Shown one piece after another: positions 47,091 to 55,880 of a stretch of DNA of 64,000 nucleotides. Numbering within the stretch: position 1 is the first letter of the stretch; each line of letters opens with the position of its first letter. The stretch comes from Fervidibacter sinensis (lineage in GTDB: Bacteria; Armatimonadota; Fervidibacteria; Fervidibacterales; Fervidibacteraceae): assembly GCA_032161045.1 (NCBI GenBank), contig JAVHTH010000002.1; one strand, given 5' to 3'. The position numbers were made by a program, and so were the translations under genes. The notes beneath the pieces are model-generated. The model ran no database searches. It saw only the letters and a program-made list of their open reading frames with translations, and was not told where the DNA came from.

Positions 47091-49424
47091 TCACTTGAGC
47101 AATCTTGCTGCAATTGTTGCTTGACCGAAACATATGCCACCGTCGTTAGGGGGCAATTTCGTTGGAACGAAAACATTGAACCCTTCATGCCGCAGCAAAT
47201 CAATTAACCAGTTGAGCAGCAAGACATTTTGCATCACGCCGCCACTCAAAACCACTTCGTTGACGCTTGTTCGCTTGCGAATTTCAACACAGGCTCGTAA
47301 AGTCGCATCGGCTACGGCTGCGTGAAACTGGGCTGCAATTTGCTCAACGGGCAAACCTCGCCTCAAGGCTTCAACGATGCCTGCAATAACTGGCGTCGCT
47401 TTCATCACAATCGGGTCGGTGTCGGTGAGTTCAAAAGCGAATGGCGGTTGCTCAAACTTATCGCCGAATTTCCCGGTCCATTGAGCGGCAGCCATTTCAA
47501 GCCAAATCGCTGGATGACCTTCGTAAGCACCAATGTCGCAAACGCCGAGCAAACTCGCAACAGCATCAAACAAACGACCGATGCTGCTCGTCTGCGGTTG
47601 GAGTAAATCGCTGCGAAGCAATTTCCAAATTTGCTTCCACCGATTTGAACCAATTCGCTGTGGGATTTCAGAGCATAGGAATTCGCCCTCATCGTCAAAT
47701 GTGTGTCTCAACCAACTCGCAGCCATCCTCCATGCTTCCCTGACAGCCTTTTCCCCTCCCGGCATGGGCACATATTCAAGGTGGGCAATCCTTTCAAATC
47801 CGTCGTAAGTTGCCAACAAAATTTCCCCTCCCCAAATTGTCCCATCAGTGCCATACCCAGTTCCATCGTAAGCGACACCGATGACTGGTCCTGTCAAACC
47901 ATACTCAGCCATCACTGCAGCGACATGAGCGTGATGGTGTTGAACGCCAATTGCAGGCAGCTCTCTCTCTCCAGCGTATTCAAGGGCAAAACGGGTTGAT
48001 GGGTAGTCGGGATGCAAGTCATATGCGACCGCTTGAGGCTCAATGGCGAACAGGCGTTTGAAGTGCTCAATCCCTTCAACGAACGCCTTAAAGGCAGCGT
48101 AATTGTCAAGGTCACCGATGTGATGGCTGATGAAAGCATAACGGTCGCGACACAAAGCAAAAGTGTTTTTGAGCATTGCCCCAGTCGCTAAAAGGGGCAT
48201 AGGGGTTTCAAAAGGCAACAGCACAGGTTGAGGCGCGTAACCGCGCGAACGACGAATTAGTAACTCTTGCCCCTTGACAACTCTTGTCACCGAATCGTCA
48301 CATCGGATGTGAATTTCGCGGTTGTGAACCAAAAAGGCATCAACCATTTTGCTTAACCGCTGAAATGCATCGTCATCTTTGTATGCGATTGGTTCGTCAC
48401 TCAGGTTTCCGCTCGTCATCACGAGCGTTCGTTTGACCTCGGTCATGAGCAGATAATGCAACGGCGTGTAGGAAAGCATGATACCTAAGTCACGATGTTT
48501 GGGCGCCACGCTTTCGGCGACATTTGCATCGGGTCGGCGCCGCATGAGAACTATTGGGCGCCGCCATGAAGTCAGTAATGCTTCCTCTTCGGGCGAAATG
48601 AAAACGAGTTTGCGGACGGTTTCCAAATCGGGCGCCATCAATGCGAAGGGCTTAAACTCCCGATGCTTACTTTGGCGAAGTCGTTTGACGGCATTTTCGT
48701 TTGTTGCATCGCAGGCAAGATGATAGCCTCCCAAGCCCTTAATTGCGATGATTTGACCGTCAAGCAACCTGCGAGCAGTTTCCTTGACTGCCTCATCGCC
48801 TTGACAAAATTCTTTCCAATTTCCGTGTTCGTCACGCACAATTAACCTAACTTTCGGACCGCAGCGGGGGCAAGCAGTAGGCTGGGCATGGAAGCGTCGG
48901 TCGCTTGGGTCATGATATTCGCGCTCGCACTCGGGGCACATCGGGAAAACTGACATCGTAGTTCGCTCACGGTCGTAGGGGACATCAACGATGATGGTGA
49001 AACGGGGACCACAGTTGGTGCAGTTGAGGAACGGATAGCGGTAGCGCCGGTCATTGGGATCAAAAAGTTCACGAAGGCAATCTTCACAGGTGGCGACATC
49101 GGGAGAAATGAGGACAATTCGTTCGGCATCTTTATGGCTCTCAATGATTTTGAACTCAGTGTCTCCGTTCAGCGGGATTTCATGCCACGATACGCTTTCA
49201 ACGACAGCGAGGGGCGGTGCATCGGTTTTCAACAAGCGAACGAACGCTTCCAGTGAGCCTGTTTCACCTTCCGCTTCAATGACGACACCTTGGGGGTTGT
49301 TGAAGACGAAACCGGTTAAGCCTAAGCGGTGAGCCAATCGCCAAACGAAAGGTCTGAAACCAACCCCTTGCACTATGCCGGTGACTTTAATTTGCCATCT
49401 TCGTTTCATACCAATCGCATCCAT
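47091..49424 (-). CDS. hypF: Hydrogenase maturation carbamoyltransferase HypF
   Basis: Carbamoyltransferase that starts cyanide-ligand synthesis for [NiFe] hydrogenase. The 777-residue protein has the complete order: acylphosphatase domain (TGIVQGVGFRPFVWRLAHR), two C-x2-C zinc-finger pairs (CEDCLRE ... CTNCG and CPECERE ... CPRCGP), a YrdC-like domain (IAIKGLGGYHLACDAT) and a Kae1-like domain (VQHHHAHVAAVMAEYG, VLSGGVMQNVLL). Start may be ATG 49409 or 49424; neither has a good ribosome site. No other hyp or hydrogenase gene is in the window. Confidence 0.95.
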   Translation of the reverse strand: MDAIGMKRRWQIKVTGIVQGVGFRPFVWRLAHRLGLTGFVFNNPQGVVIEAEGETGSLEAFVRLLKTDAPPLAVVESVSWHEIPLNGDTEFKIIESHKDAERIVLISPDVATCEDCLRELFDPNDRRYRYPFLNCTNCGPRFTIIVDVPYDRERTTMSVFPMCPECEREYHDPSDRRFHAQPTACPRCGPKVRLIVRDEHGNWKEFCQGDEAVKETARRLLDGQIIAIKGLGGYHLACDATNENAVKRLRQSKHREFKPFALMAPDLETVRKLVFISPEEEALLTSWRRPIVLMRRRPDANVAESVAPKHRDLGIMLSYTPLHYLLMTEVKRTLVMTSGNLSDEPIAYKDDDAFQRLSKMVDAFLVHNREIHIRCDDSVTRVVKGQELLIRRSRGYAPQPVLLPFETPMPLLATGAMLKNTFALCRDRYAFISHHIGDLDNYAAFKAFVEGIEHFKRLFAIEPQAVAYDLHPDYPSTRFALEYAGERELPAIGVQHHHAHVAAVMAEYGLTGPVIGVAYDGTGYGTDGTIWGGEILLATYDGFERIAHLEYVPMPGGEKAVREAWRMAASWLRHTFDDEGEFLCSEIPQRIGSNRWKQIWKLLRSDLLQPQTSSIGRLFDAVASLLGVCDIGAYEGHPAIWLEMAAAQWTGKFGDKFEQPPFAFELTDTDPIVMKATPVIAGIVEALRRGLPVEQIAAQFHAAVADATLRACVEIRKRTSVNEVVLSGGVMQNVLLLNWLIDLLRHEGFNVFVPTKLPPNDGGICFGQATIAARLLK

Positions 49425-49656
49425 TTAGGAGGGGCGAACCCTCAGCCACATTCAGGTTCGGCGTGAGCCTCACCCTCCCTCTCAAGTCGTTTAAAGCCAA
49501 ACAACAACCTTTGCCGGATTTTGGCACAGTCAATTATGCAACTTTCAGCGGTCTTCAGGCTTAGGTCTTCACCCTGACCATATAGTGACCTCTGGGGCTG
49601 GTTTAGGGGGCAAAATTTAGCAATTGAGAGTTGGTTTCTGAGTCGGATAACGAGTG

Positions 49657-50538
49657 CTAACGGTCTTTCAACCTAACATCTTCGCACAAAATCCGGAAGC
49701 CGACAAAAGGTGCATCGGTTAGCCACCATTTGCTCTTTGGGACCATTGGGTCGGATGCTTGCCAATCTGGTGAGGGCAGTTCACGAGCGCCGGGGTGAAC
49801 CTTTTCTGCTGGGTCTTTGAACGAGCCACCACGAACTACAGGCTTTTCATCCACGCCGATGCACCATTCGGCGACATTTCCGAGCATATCGTAAATGCCC
49901 CATGGGTTTGGTTGCTTTTTTGCCACAGGCTGAGTTTTGTCACCTGAATTTCCAGCAAACCATGCGAACCTGTCAAGTAAACTTTTGTCTTTGAAAGGCG
50001 CTGCGTCCCAAGTGTTCGCTCGGCAAGCATATTCCCACTCAATCTCAGTTGGCAATCGGAATTTGAGTCCAGTTTTGTGAGAAAGCCACTTGCAATATTG
50101 CTCGGCTGCATGGTATGTCACGCCGATGACGGGATAACCGTGATGCCCCCATCCCCTATCTGGTGCGCCGTAGGGTCGGCTCGGGCGCGAGTAAGCGTCA
50201 GTGTTTTCTTCTTCGTCATCCGTCAAGTCAAGTTTGTAAAGGAACACATCGTATTCGTCCCAAGTCACCTCGGTCCGCCCAATCCAAAATCCCTTGACTT
50301 TCACTTTACGCTTTTGTCCGCCTTTTGTTGGGTCGGCGAATTCAAATTCACCATCGGGAACATACACTAACTCAAACTTGACAGTTGTGTTGGGAATTTC
50401 TTGGACGAAAATTTTGGGCTGTTGGCTGCTTTGCTGGCTTGAACTTTCAACCAAGGTTGTGCCAACGATCAGAGTTAGAAGGCACAGGGAAAACAACGAT
50501 GCCAACAATCCTCCTCCCAAGATGCCTGAAGTTGTCAT
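49657..50538 (-). CDS. SUMF1/FGE-fold protein (formylglycine-generating-like, no Cys pair)
   Basis: Exported protein of about 293 residues. A hydrophobic segment (LFSLCLLTLIVG) and a domain of the FGE-sulfatase fold: FELVYVPDGEFEF, WIGRTEVTWDEYDVF, YPVIGVTYHAAEQYCKW, GLKFRLPTEIEWEYACR, YDMLGNVAEWC and VVRGGSFKD. The two redox cysteines needed by true FGE are not visible near the C-terminus, so it is probably a structural or non-catalytic member. The start is uncertain: ATG 50538 lacks a ribosome site, while a TTG near 50505 is preceded by GGAGGAGGA. It is divergent from apbE. Confidence 0.83.
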   Translation of the reverse strand: MTTSGILGGGLLASLFSLCLLTLIVGTTLVESSSQQSSQQPKIFVQEIPNTTVKFELVYVPDGEFEFADPTKGGQKRKVKVKGFWIGRTEVTWDEYDVFLYKLDLTDDEEENTDAYSRPSRPYGAPDRGWGHHGYPVIGVTYHAAEQYCKWLSHKTGLKFRLPTEIEWEYACRANTWDAAPFKDKSLLDRFAWFAGNSGDKTQPVAKKQPNPWGIYDMLGNVAEWCIGVDEKPVVRGGSFKDPAEKVHPGARELPSPDWQASDPMVPKSKWWLTDAPFVGFRILCEDVRLKDR

Positions 50539-50560
50539 AAACTTGTTTCGGTGATGTTTG

Positions 50561-51538
50561 ATGCTCAAACGCAACTTGTTCACGAACCTCACCCTCCTCT
50601 GCGTTTTTGCTTGGTTAGCGACAGCCAATGTTTTAGACGCCCGAAAGGGCGAGAATTTGCGTCGGTATGAGTTTCGCAAATTACTTATGGGAGTTGTTGC
50701 CAGAATCATCGTTTACGCGCCCAACGATTATATCGCAAAATGGGCATGCTCTCGTGCCTTTTTGCGAATAGCCCAACTTGACGAATTGATGAGCGATTAC
50801 CGAAGTGACAGCGAATTAATGCGACTTTGCAAGGAAGGACATATCGCTCCCGTTCGGGTCAGCAACGATTTGTTCTTTGTTTTGGAGCGAGCCCTTGAAC
50901 TTTCAAAGCGCTCAAATGGCGCTTTTGACATAACTGTTGGTCCTTTCGTTTCCTTGTGGCGGCGGGCACGCCAAACTAAACAACTCCCGACAGAAGACGA
51001 GTTGAATGAAGCCAGAAAACTGGTTGGTTGGGAGAAAATTCAACTTGACGCATCAACTCGCACAGTCAAGTTAGCCGTTTCGGGCATGAAACTTGACTTG
51101 GGCGGAATTGCGAAGGGCTATGCCGCCGATTGTGCTTTGAAGGTGCTTCAAAAGTTCGGGCTCCGAAGAGCCTTAATTGAACTCGGTGGTGACATCGTCT
51201 TGGGTGACCCACCACCAGACCGAGAAGGGTGGCGTATCGGAATCTTGAGCGAAAACGGCAAGCCCGAAAGGGTTCTTGAACTCGCCAACTGCGCCGTTTC
51301 AACTTCAGGCAGCACTGAGCAGTTTGTTGAAATTGCCGGTCGGCGCTACGCCCACATCGTTGACCCAAGGACTGGAGTGGGTTTGACAAAACTTGTCCTC
51401 GTCACCGTCATCGCCAAAGACGGAATTACCGCTGACAGTTTAGCGACAGCACTTTGCGTTTTGGGCGAAAAAGATGGTCGCAAACTCGCGGAAGCCTATG
51501 ACGCAATTGCTTTCTTCCGCGAACGCGAGCCTAATTGA
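50561..51538 (+). CDS. apbE: FAD:protein FMN transferase (ApbE family)
   Basis: Exported ApbE-type flavin transferase of 325 residues, which attaches FMN covalently to target flavoproteins such as Rnf/Nqr subunits. A signal peptide or anchor lies at about 8-26. Catalytic blocks are MSDYRSDSELMRL near 78, GAFDITVGPFVSLW near 120, LDLGGIAKGYAAD, the metal site ALIELGGDI and YAHIVDPRTGVG. ATG 50561 has GGTGATG 5 nt upstream. Its target flavoprotein is not in the window. Confidence 0.93.
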   Translation: MLKRNLFTNLTLLCVFAWLATANVLDARKGENLRRYEFRKLLMGVVARIIVYAPNDYIAKWACSRAFLRIAQLDELMSDYRSDSELMRLCKEGHIAPVRVSNDLFFVLERALELSKRSNGAFDITVGPFVSLWRRARQTKQLPTEDELNEARKLVGWEKIQLDASTRTVKLAVSGMKLDLGGIAKGYAADCALKVLQKFGLRRALIELGGDIVLGDPPPDREGWRIGILSENGKPERVLELANCAVSTSGSTEQFVEIAGRRYAHIVDPRTGVGLTKLVLVTVIAKDGITADSLATALCVLGEKDGRKLAEAYDAIAFFREREPN

Positions 51539-51858
51539 GAATTCACAAGCCCCGTCGGCATAACTTAATCCTGTGCCCGTCCAATTTACTGTAAAGTAAA
51601 GTGGGGTTTTGCGGCCCTACAAATAAAGCCGTTGTGAAAAGGGCTTTACACCTCGCCAATAATTTTTCTGCCGACACGGTATAAAGCCGTTTTTCGGGTG
51701 CATTTCATGCACCCCCTACAACGAATCATCGGCAAATTTCGTAGGGCGGGGTTTTATACCCCGCCGGCGAACTTTTGAATCGGCACAGCGTAGAAGTACG
51801 CCCCACGAAGGTTTGTATTCCGCCGACAGTTTCGCTGCAGGGCTTAATGAGATTCGTG
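51539..51858. repeat. Repeat cluster in the apbE-Gfo/Idh gap
   Basis: 320 bp between convergent genes with no gene. Palindromes: 51625-51647 (AAAGCC/GGCTTT), 51696-51714 (GGGTGCA/TGCACCC then CCTAC) and 51741-51765 (GTAGGG-CGGGGTTTTATACCCCG). They resemble elements at 10037, 31777 and 5944 but each has its own stem sequence. Confidence 0.7.
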
Positions 51859-53163
51859 TCAAATCAACTTCGTTTTTCCGGGTATCGCGACTGGGTCAAC
51901 GGGCATAGGTCCAAACTCTTTCAAGTTCTCAACCCGCTCAAGGTAATTTTCCTGCGACTTGTTCAAAACAAAGTCCCAAGTAACCTCTTGCCCGGTGTAT
52001 GCAGCCATCCGTCCCATTATTGCAGCCAAAGTGCTTTCGGTGACTTGCCTTGCCTCGTTGACATAGGGACCAGTGCCTCGCACGCTTTGAATGAGGTGCA
52101 CCCACTCTTGAACATACGGGTTGGGTCGTTGCCCAGTGTATCGCCATTCCTGACCATCGTAGGTTTTCAGCCAACCACTTGGATAAGAAACTCCTTTCGT
52201 TCCAACGACATACTCGGTCACTCTTCCGGGACAACCGTCAATTTGACGGCACATGCTCAAAACACGGACGCCGTTCGGATACTCAAACTCAATTGCGAAG
52301 TGGTCGTAAATGTGACCGTAGACAGGGGCGGTCCTCGCTTGCCGACCACCAACTCCCATTGCTTTCTCCGGATGCGATTTCAGCACCCAGTTGATGATGT
52401 CAATGTTGTGGATGTGCTGTTCAACAATGTGATCACCGGAGAGCCAAGTGAAGTAGAGCCAATTGCGAATTTGCCATTCAACATCCGTCCACTCAGGTCG
52501 CTTCTCAACAGCCCACAAACCGCCTTGGTTCCAGTAGCAGTAACCCGCAACTATGTCGCCGATAGCACCTTCATGTAGCCTCTGAATCGTTTCACGGTAA
52601 CCGAAATCATGGCGGCGTTGTGTTCCAGCGACAACCGTCAACTTTTTCTGTTCGGAGATTTCAGCATATTTGAGCATTACCCTTGCACCTGCAGGGCAAA
52701 CAGCGACAGGCTTCTCCATGAAGACATGCTTACCCGCTTCAATAGCGGCTCTGAAGTGGACTGGGCGAAAACCGGGCGGGGTCGCTAAAATCACGATGTC
52801 AACGCCGCTCTCAATCACACCTTTGTAGTTATCAAATCCCGTAAAGCACCGTTCTGGAGTGACATTGCACCGGTCCTTCAACCGTTCCTTCAATTGCCTC
52901 AAACAACCATCCACGCGGTCTTTGAACAAATCTCCGAGCGCGTAAATTTCAACGGCTGGGTCAGCGGCTGCAGCATCAAAGGCTGCCCCTGTCCCTCTTC
53001 CACCACAACCGATAAGTCCAACTCGCAACCTCTCTTTGCCTTGTGCGTGGACGAAGGGGATGGTCATACCGGCGACAGTTGTTGTCAAGGCAAATTTGAT
53101 AAAATCCCGACGAGTGCATCCTTCCGACCTTTTCATTTCCTCGTGTTCTCGCCTGCTTTGCAT
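51859..53163 (-). CDS. Tat-exported Gfo/Idh/MocA oxidoreductase
   Basis: Oxidoreductase of 434 residues with a twin-arginine signal (CTRRDFIKFALTTTVAGMTI, residues about 17-36). The Rossmann fold is RVGLIGCGGRGTGAAFD, and the family lysine is in VFMEKPVAVCPAG. The second domain includes GDHIVEQHIHNIDIINWVLK, the His-rich active site of the exported glycosidase-like GH109/Gfo-Idh subgroup. ATG 53163 has GGAGGTGGG. The location implies work on periplasmic sugars with a tightly bound cofactor. Confidence 0.9.
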   Translation of the reverse strand: MQSRREHEEMKRSEGCTRRDFIKFALTTTVAGMTIPFVHAQGKERLRVGLIGCGGRGTGAAFDAAAADPAVEIYALGDLFKDRVDGCLRQLKERLKDRCNVTPERCFTGFDNYKGVIESGVDIVILATPPGFRPVHFRAAIEAGKHVFMEKPVAVCPAGARVMLKYAEISEQKKLTVVAGTQRRHDFGYRETIQRLHEGAIGDIVAGYCYWNQGGLWAVEKRPEWTDVEWQIRNWLYFTWLSGDHIVEQHIHNIDIINWVLKSHPEKAMGVGGRQARTAPVYGHIYDHFAIEFEYPNGVRVLSMCRQIDGCPGRVTEYVVGTKGVSYPSGWLKTYDGQEWRYTGQRPNPYVQEWVHLIQSVRGTGPYVNEARQVTESTLAAIMGRMAAYTGQEVTWDFVLNKSQENYLERVENLKEFGPMPVDPVAIPGKTKLI

Positions 53164-53328
53164 AACTTCCCACCTCCGTTTCGTTCTCGTCCCTGTCATG
53201 ATAACTTGACGAACAATCAGATGCAAGGTTCAAAACAGCAAATTGTCAGGCAAACCCTTACAATGCATTGCGCATTTAGGGTTGTGGAACATTTACCGCG
53301 CACAAGGCAAAAAACTGAGCATTTGCTT

Positions 53329-54255
53329 TCAAGCAAGTTTCCGAACAGTCGGCTGCCACCCCAATTCTTTCAGCGCTTGCGTGTAATCGTCCCTTGTGAG
53401 TTCATCGGGGCGACGCTGTAAATGGGCGACGATTACGCCTTCCATAACATTTGTCCCGAAAGTTCGTCCATCAAGTTCAGGGGTAGTTGTGATAAGCAAA
53501 GAAACCCCAAGTTGGCGGAGCAGTTCAACATCGTCCTTCGTGGTGGTGTTTGTCAAGATGATTTTACCAAGCAATGGGACAGGGGACGAGGGACGGGGGA
53601 TGGGTAAATGTTTGCGGATAAGCAAAAAATCGCCCGCAATGACTTCAGCCCAAAGATAAAATCGCTCAAACCTTGGCTCAATTCTTTCCTGCTCTTTGCC
53701 CGTCGGGTAAATCCAACTGATCGGGAATTGGACGATCAGCGGCAAAAGGAGCGCACCCAAGGTTTCGTAGACCCGCCGGGACTTGATAAGCAGCGGGATG
53801 CCAAGCCCGAACGCCAAATCCCCTACCCTCAAATCTGCTCCTAACCTCCAAAACTCTTCTGCCATCCCAAATCTGTCAATAGCGCTTACCAGCAAAACTT
53901 TTCGGTTGCGGAAATCAACAATGCCGTTGCGTTGAAGCCAATGAACCGCCTCCCGTTCCATCGTGTCCTTAAGACCCGATCCATCAACGACTGGGGTTTG
54001 TTTGACGAGTTGAGCGAGTTTTATAGCCTCGCGCAAGGCATATTTGCGTTTGCCGCAGCGAATCCAGATGTCCATACCCCCGAAGCAAAGCGCGTCAACT
54101 TTACCGTCCAATTGCTGGAGCAATTCAGCGAACTTGTTCAAATCGCCATCGGTGCCAATTCGCTCAATCAAAAAGCGTTCGCCAAAAAACTCCGCCTCAA
54201 CCTTTTTGTCCCTTTTTGATGAACCCAAACTCACGCTAACTACCCGCTTCATCAT
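53329..54255 (-). CDS. Uncharacterised protein of the so-called quinate 5-dehydrogenase-like family
   Basis: Cytoplasmic protein of 308 residues. Conserved features: VVSVSLGSSKRDKKVEAEF at the start, RIGTDGDL, VDALCFGGMDIWI, TPVVDGSGLKDT, RKVLLVSAIDRFGMAEEF and ILTNTTTKDDVELL. The middle resembles a Rossmann-type fold (LLVSAIDRFG). Genomes from related bacteria often label such proteins quinate 5-dehydrogenase; I see no evidence for the substrate. ATG 54255 has GGAGAGAACGG. Neighbours give no operon clue. Function unknown. Confidence 0.75.
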   Translation of the reverse strand: MMKRVVSVSLGSSKRDKKVEAEFFGERFLIERIGTDGDLNKFAELLQQLDGKVDALCFGGMDIWIRCGKRKYALREAIKLAQLVKQTPVVDGSGLKDTMEREAVHWLQRNGIVDFRNRKVLLVSAIDRFGMAEEFWRLGADLRVGDLAFGLGIPLLIKSRRVYETLGALLLPLIVQFPISWIYPTGKEQERIEPRFERFYLWAEVIAGDFLLIRKHLPIPRPSSPVPLLGKIILTNTTTKDDVELLRQLGVSLLITTTPELDGRTFGTNVMEGVIVAHLQRRPDELTRDDYTQALKELGWQPTVRKLA

Positions 54256-54313
54256 CCGTTCTCTCCGTTCTTTTAACCTCCTTTGTTGCCGCAATTGACA
54301 TTATGCGTCGGTT

Positions 54314-55811
54314 TTAGTTCGTTGTTTGGTTAGGCAGGGATGAATGAACCTTTGAGAGTTTGTGGATTCTAACGCTCCAAGTGCCTTCTGGGGCTTGAAA
54401 GTGCCACTCCATCCAAGGCTCAGGCAAGTTAAGACCTCGTCCCTCTGCCCACTTAGTTATGCCGATGAAAAAGTCTGCTTCACTTTGGACACGATTCAAC
54501 GCTTCTGGAAGCATTGGGGTCGGGCTGATTTGAATCAATTGTAAGTCAGGACGCTCATTTTGAAGCAAAGGGAACGGGTCGGGAAGACAATGAAGGAGCA
54601 CTTTGGAGCCTAAAGGCAAAACCTTTGGGACTTCGGCGAAAAATTTGTCAATGTCTCGCTTTAGAATAGGGACGGATGAAACCACTTGCCCAATTTTGAC
54701 CAATTGCCAGCATATCAACGAGACACAAAGTGCCAAAATCCATGCCCTTTGTTTGAAAAGCATGGAAACGCTATGGAGCCAGAGACTCAACAGCAAGTAA
54801 CCAAATGGTATCCACCAGCCAACATACCACAATTCACCGCCTAAGGCAGCCGAGAAGAAAGCCGATAGGAAGAAAGCAACTTGCCAATCCTTTAAAGGCA
54901 AGCACTTCCGCAACCAAGCCAGAAAAGTCATGGCAAGCAAAACGAACCAGATAGGTGGCGAATTAATCGTGAAGACCCCGTAGAGAGGAACCAAACTTTG
55001 CAAAAAGAAGAAACGCAATAAAGAGACCTTGAAACCACCTTCTCCTTTGCGGGAAAATTGAAGCCCTAATTGACCGAACCAACTTTGCCAATCTTGTGCA
55101 GCATAGGCGAGCCAGAGAACCCAACCCACTGCAATTGGTAGCGAGAACCAAATTAGCGCCTTCCATTGCCGTCGCCAAACCAAGATCGCTTCTAAGGTCA
55201 AAACAGAGAGAATGGAGACGAAGTGCGTTAAGGTGGCAAGAGCGCCAAAAACTCCCGCCATCCCTGCTTGCCAACTCTTACCGTTTCGCTCGTGTGCAGT
55301 GAATGCAAGCAAACTCGCCATTAGCCAAAGCACATTCAAAGCGTCCATCCTGCCAAGGTTGGCGTCGTATTGAAATGTCAAGTCCAACCCTGTCCAGACG
55401 AGACAAATCAATGCCAGTTGTTTTCCAATTCCCCATCGTCTTGCCAAGAGCCAAAGCAGCACCAGAACAACAACTGCACAAAAACGGCTGAACCACCTTG
55501 ACGAGATGACATTGAAGCCCGTTAACCTTCCCCATACTGAAAGGGCAAGAAAGTAAACAGGTGGCTGCCAATAGGTCCGTTGTGAAATTCTCGGTAGCAA
55601 ATCGTCCAAAGCAGGTGTCCCCATACCTTTCCCTTCTGCAAGGTTCTGTGCAGGTTGAAGGAAAAAGGTTTTCGTCAGGCCAAAAAGGGAGTAAGGTGTA
55701 GCCGTAATAGTTGAGCAGGCAAATGAAGCCGACAAGGAACAAACCGATAAAGGCGAAATTTGCAATCCTACAAATTCTGTCCCTTGCAGAGAAGAAGTCG
55801 TTCCTTCCCAT
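54314..55811 (-). pseudogene. GT39-like membrane glycosyltransferase with a one-base frameshift
   Basis: Polytopic membrane glycosyltransferase of the GT39/ArnT type, about 498 residues if repaired. The first frame runs from ATG 55811 (AAGGTGG upstream): TM helix NFAFIGLFLVGFICLL, then YYGYTLLPFWPDENLF with the first-loop Asp-Glu. The second frame continues LQPAQNLAEGKGMG, QPPVYFLALSVW, TM helices and a soluble C-terminal domain. The shift lies in an A5 run on the plus strand (55662-55666): removing one base joins the frames at NLF-LQP. The alternative start inside the second frame lacks the catalytic loop. Assembly error or recent inactivation. Confidence 0.75.
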
Positions 55812-55880
55812 TCAAATTCGCCACCTTAAAACCCAACAGTTTCCTCAACAGATTCGCCGCGTTCAAGACCAACAAGCCGC

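Noticed and set aside
47091..49424. Possible hydrogenase locus around hypF
   Set aside because: No other hyp or hydrogenase gene found in the window.
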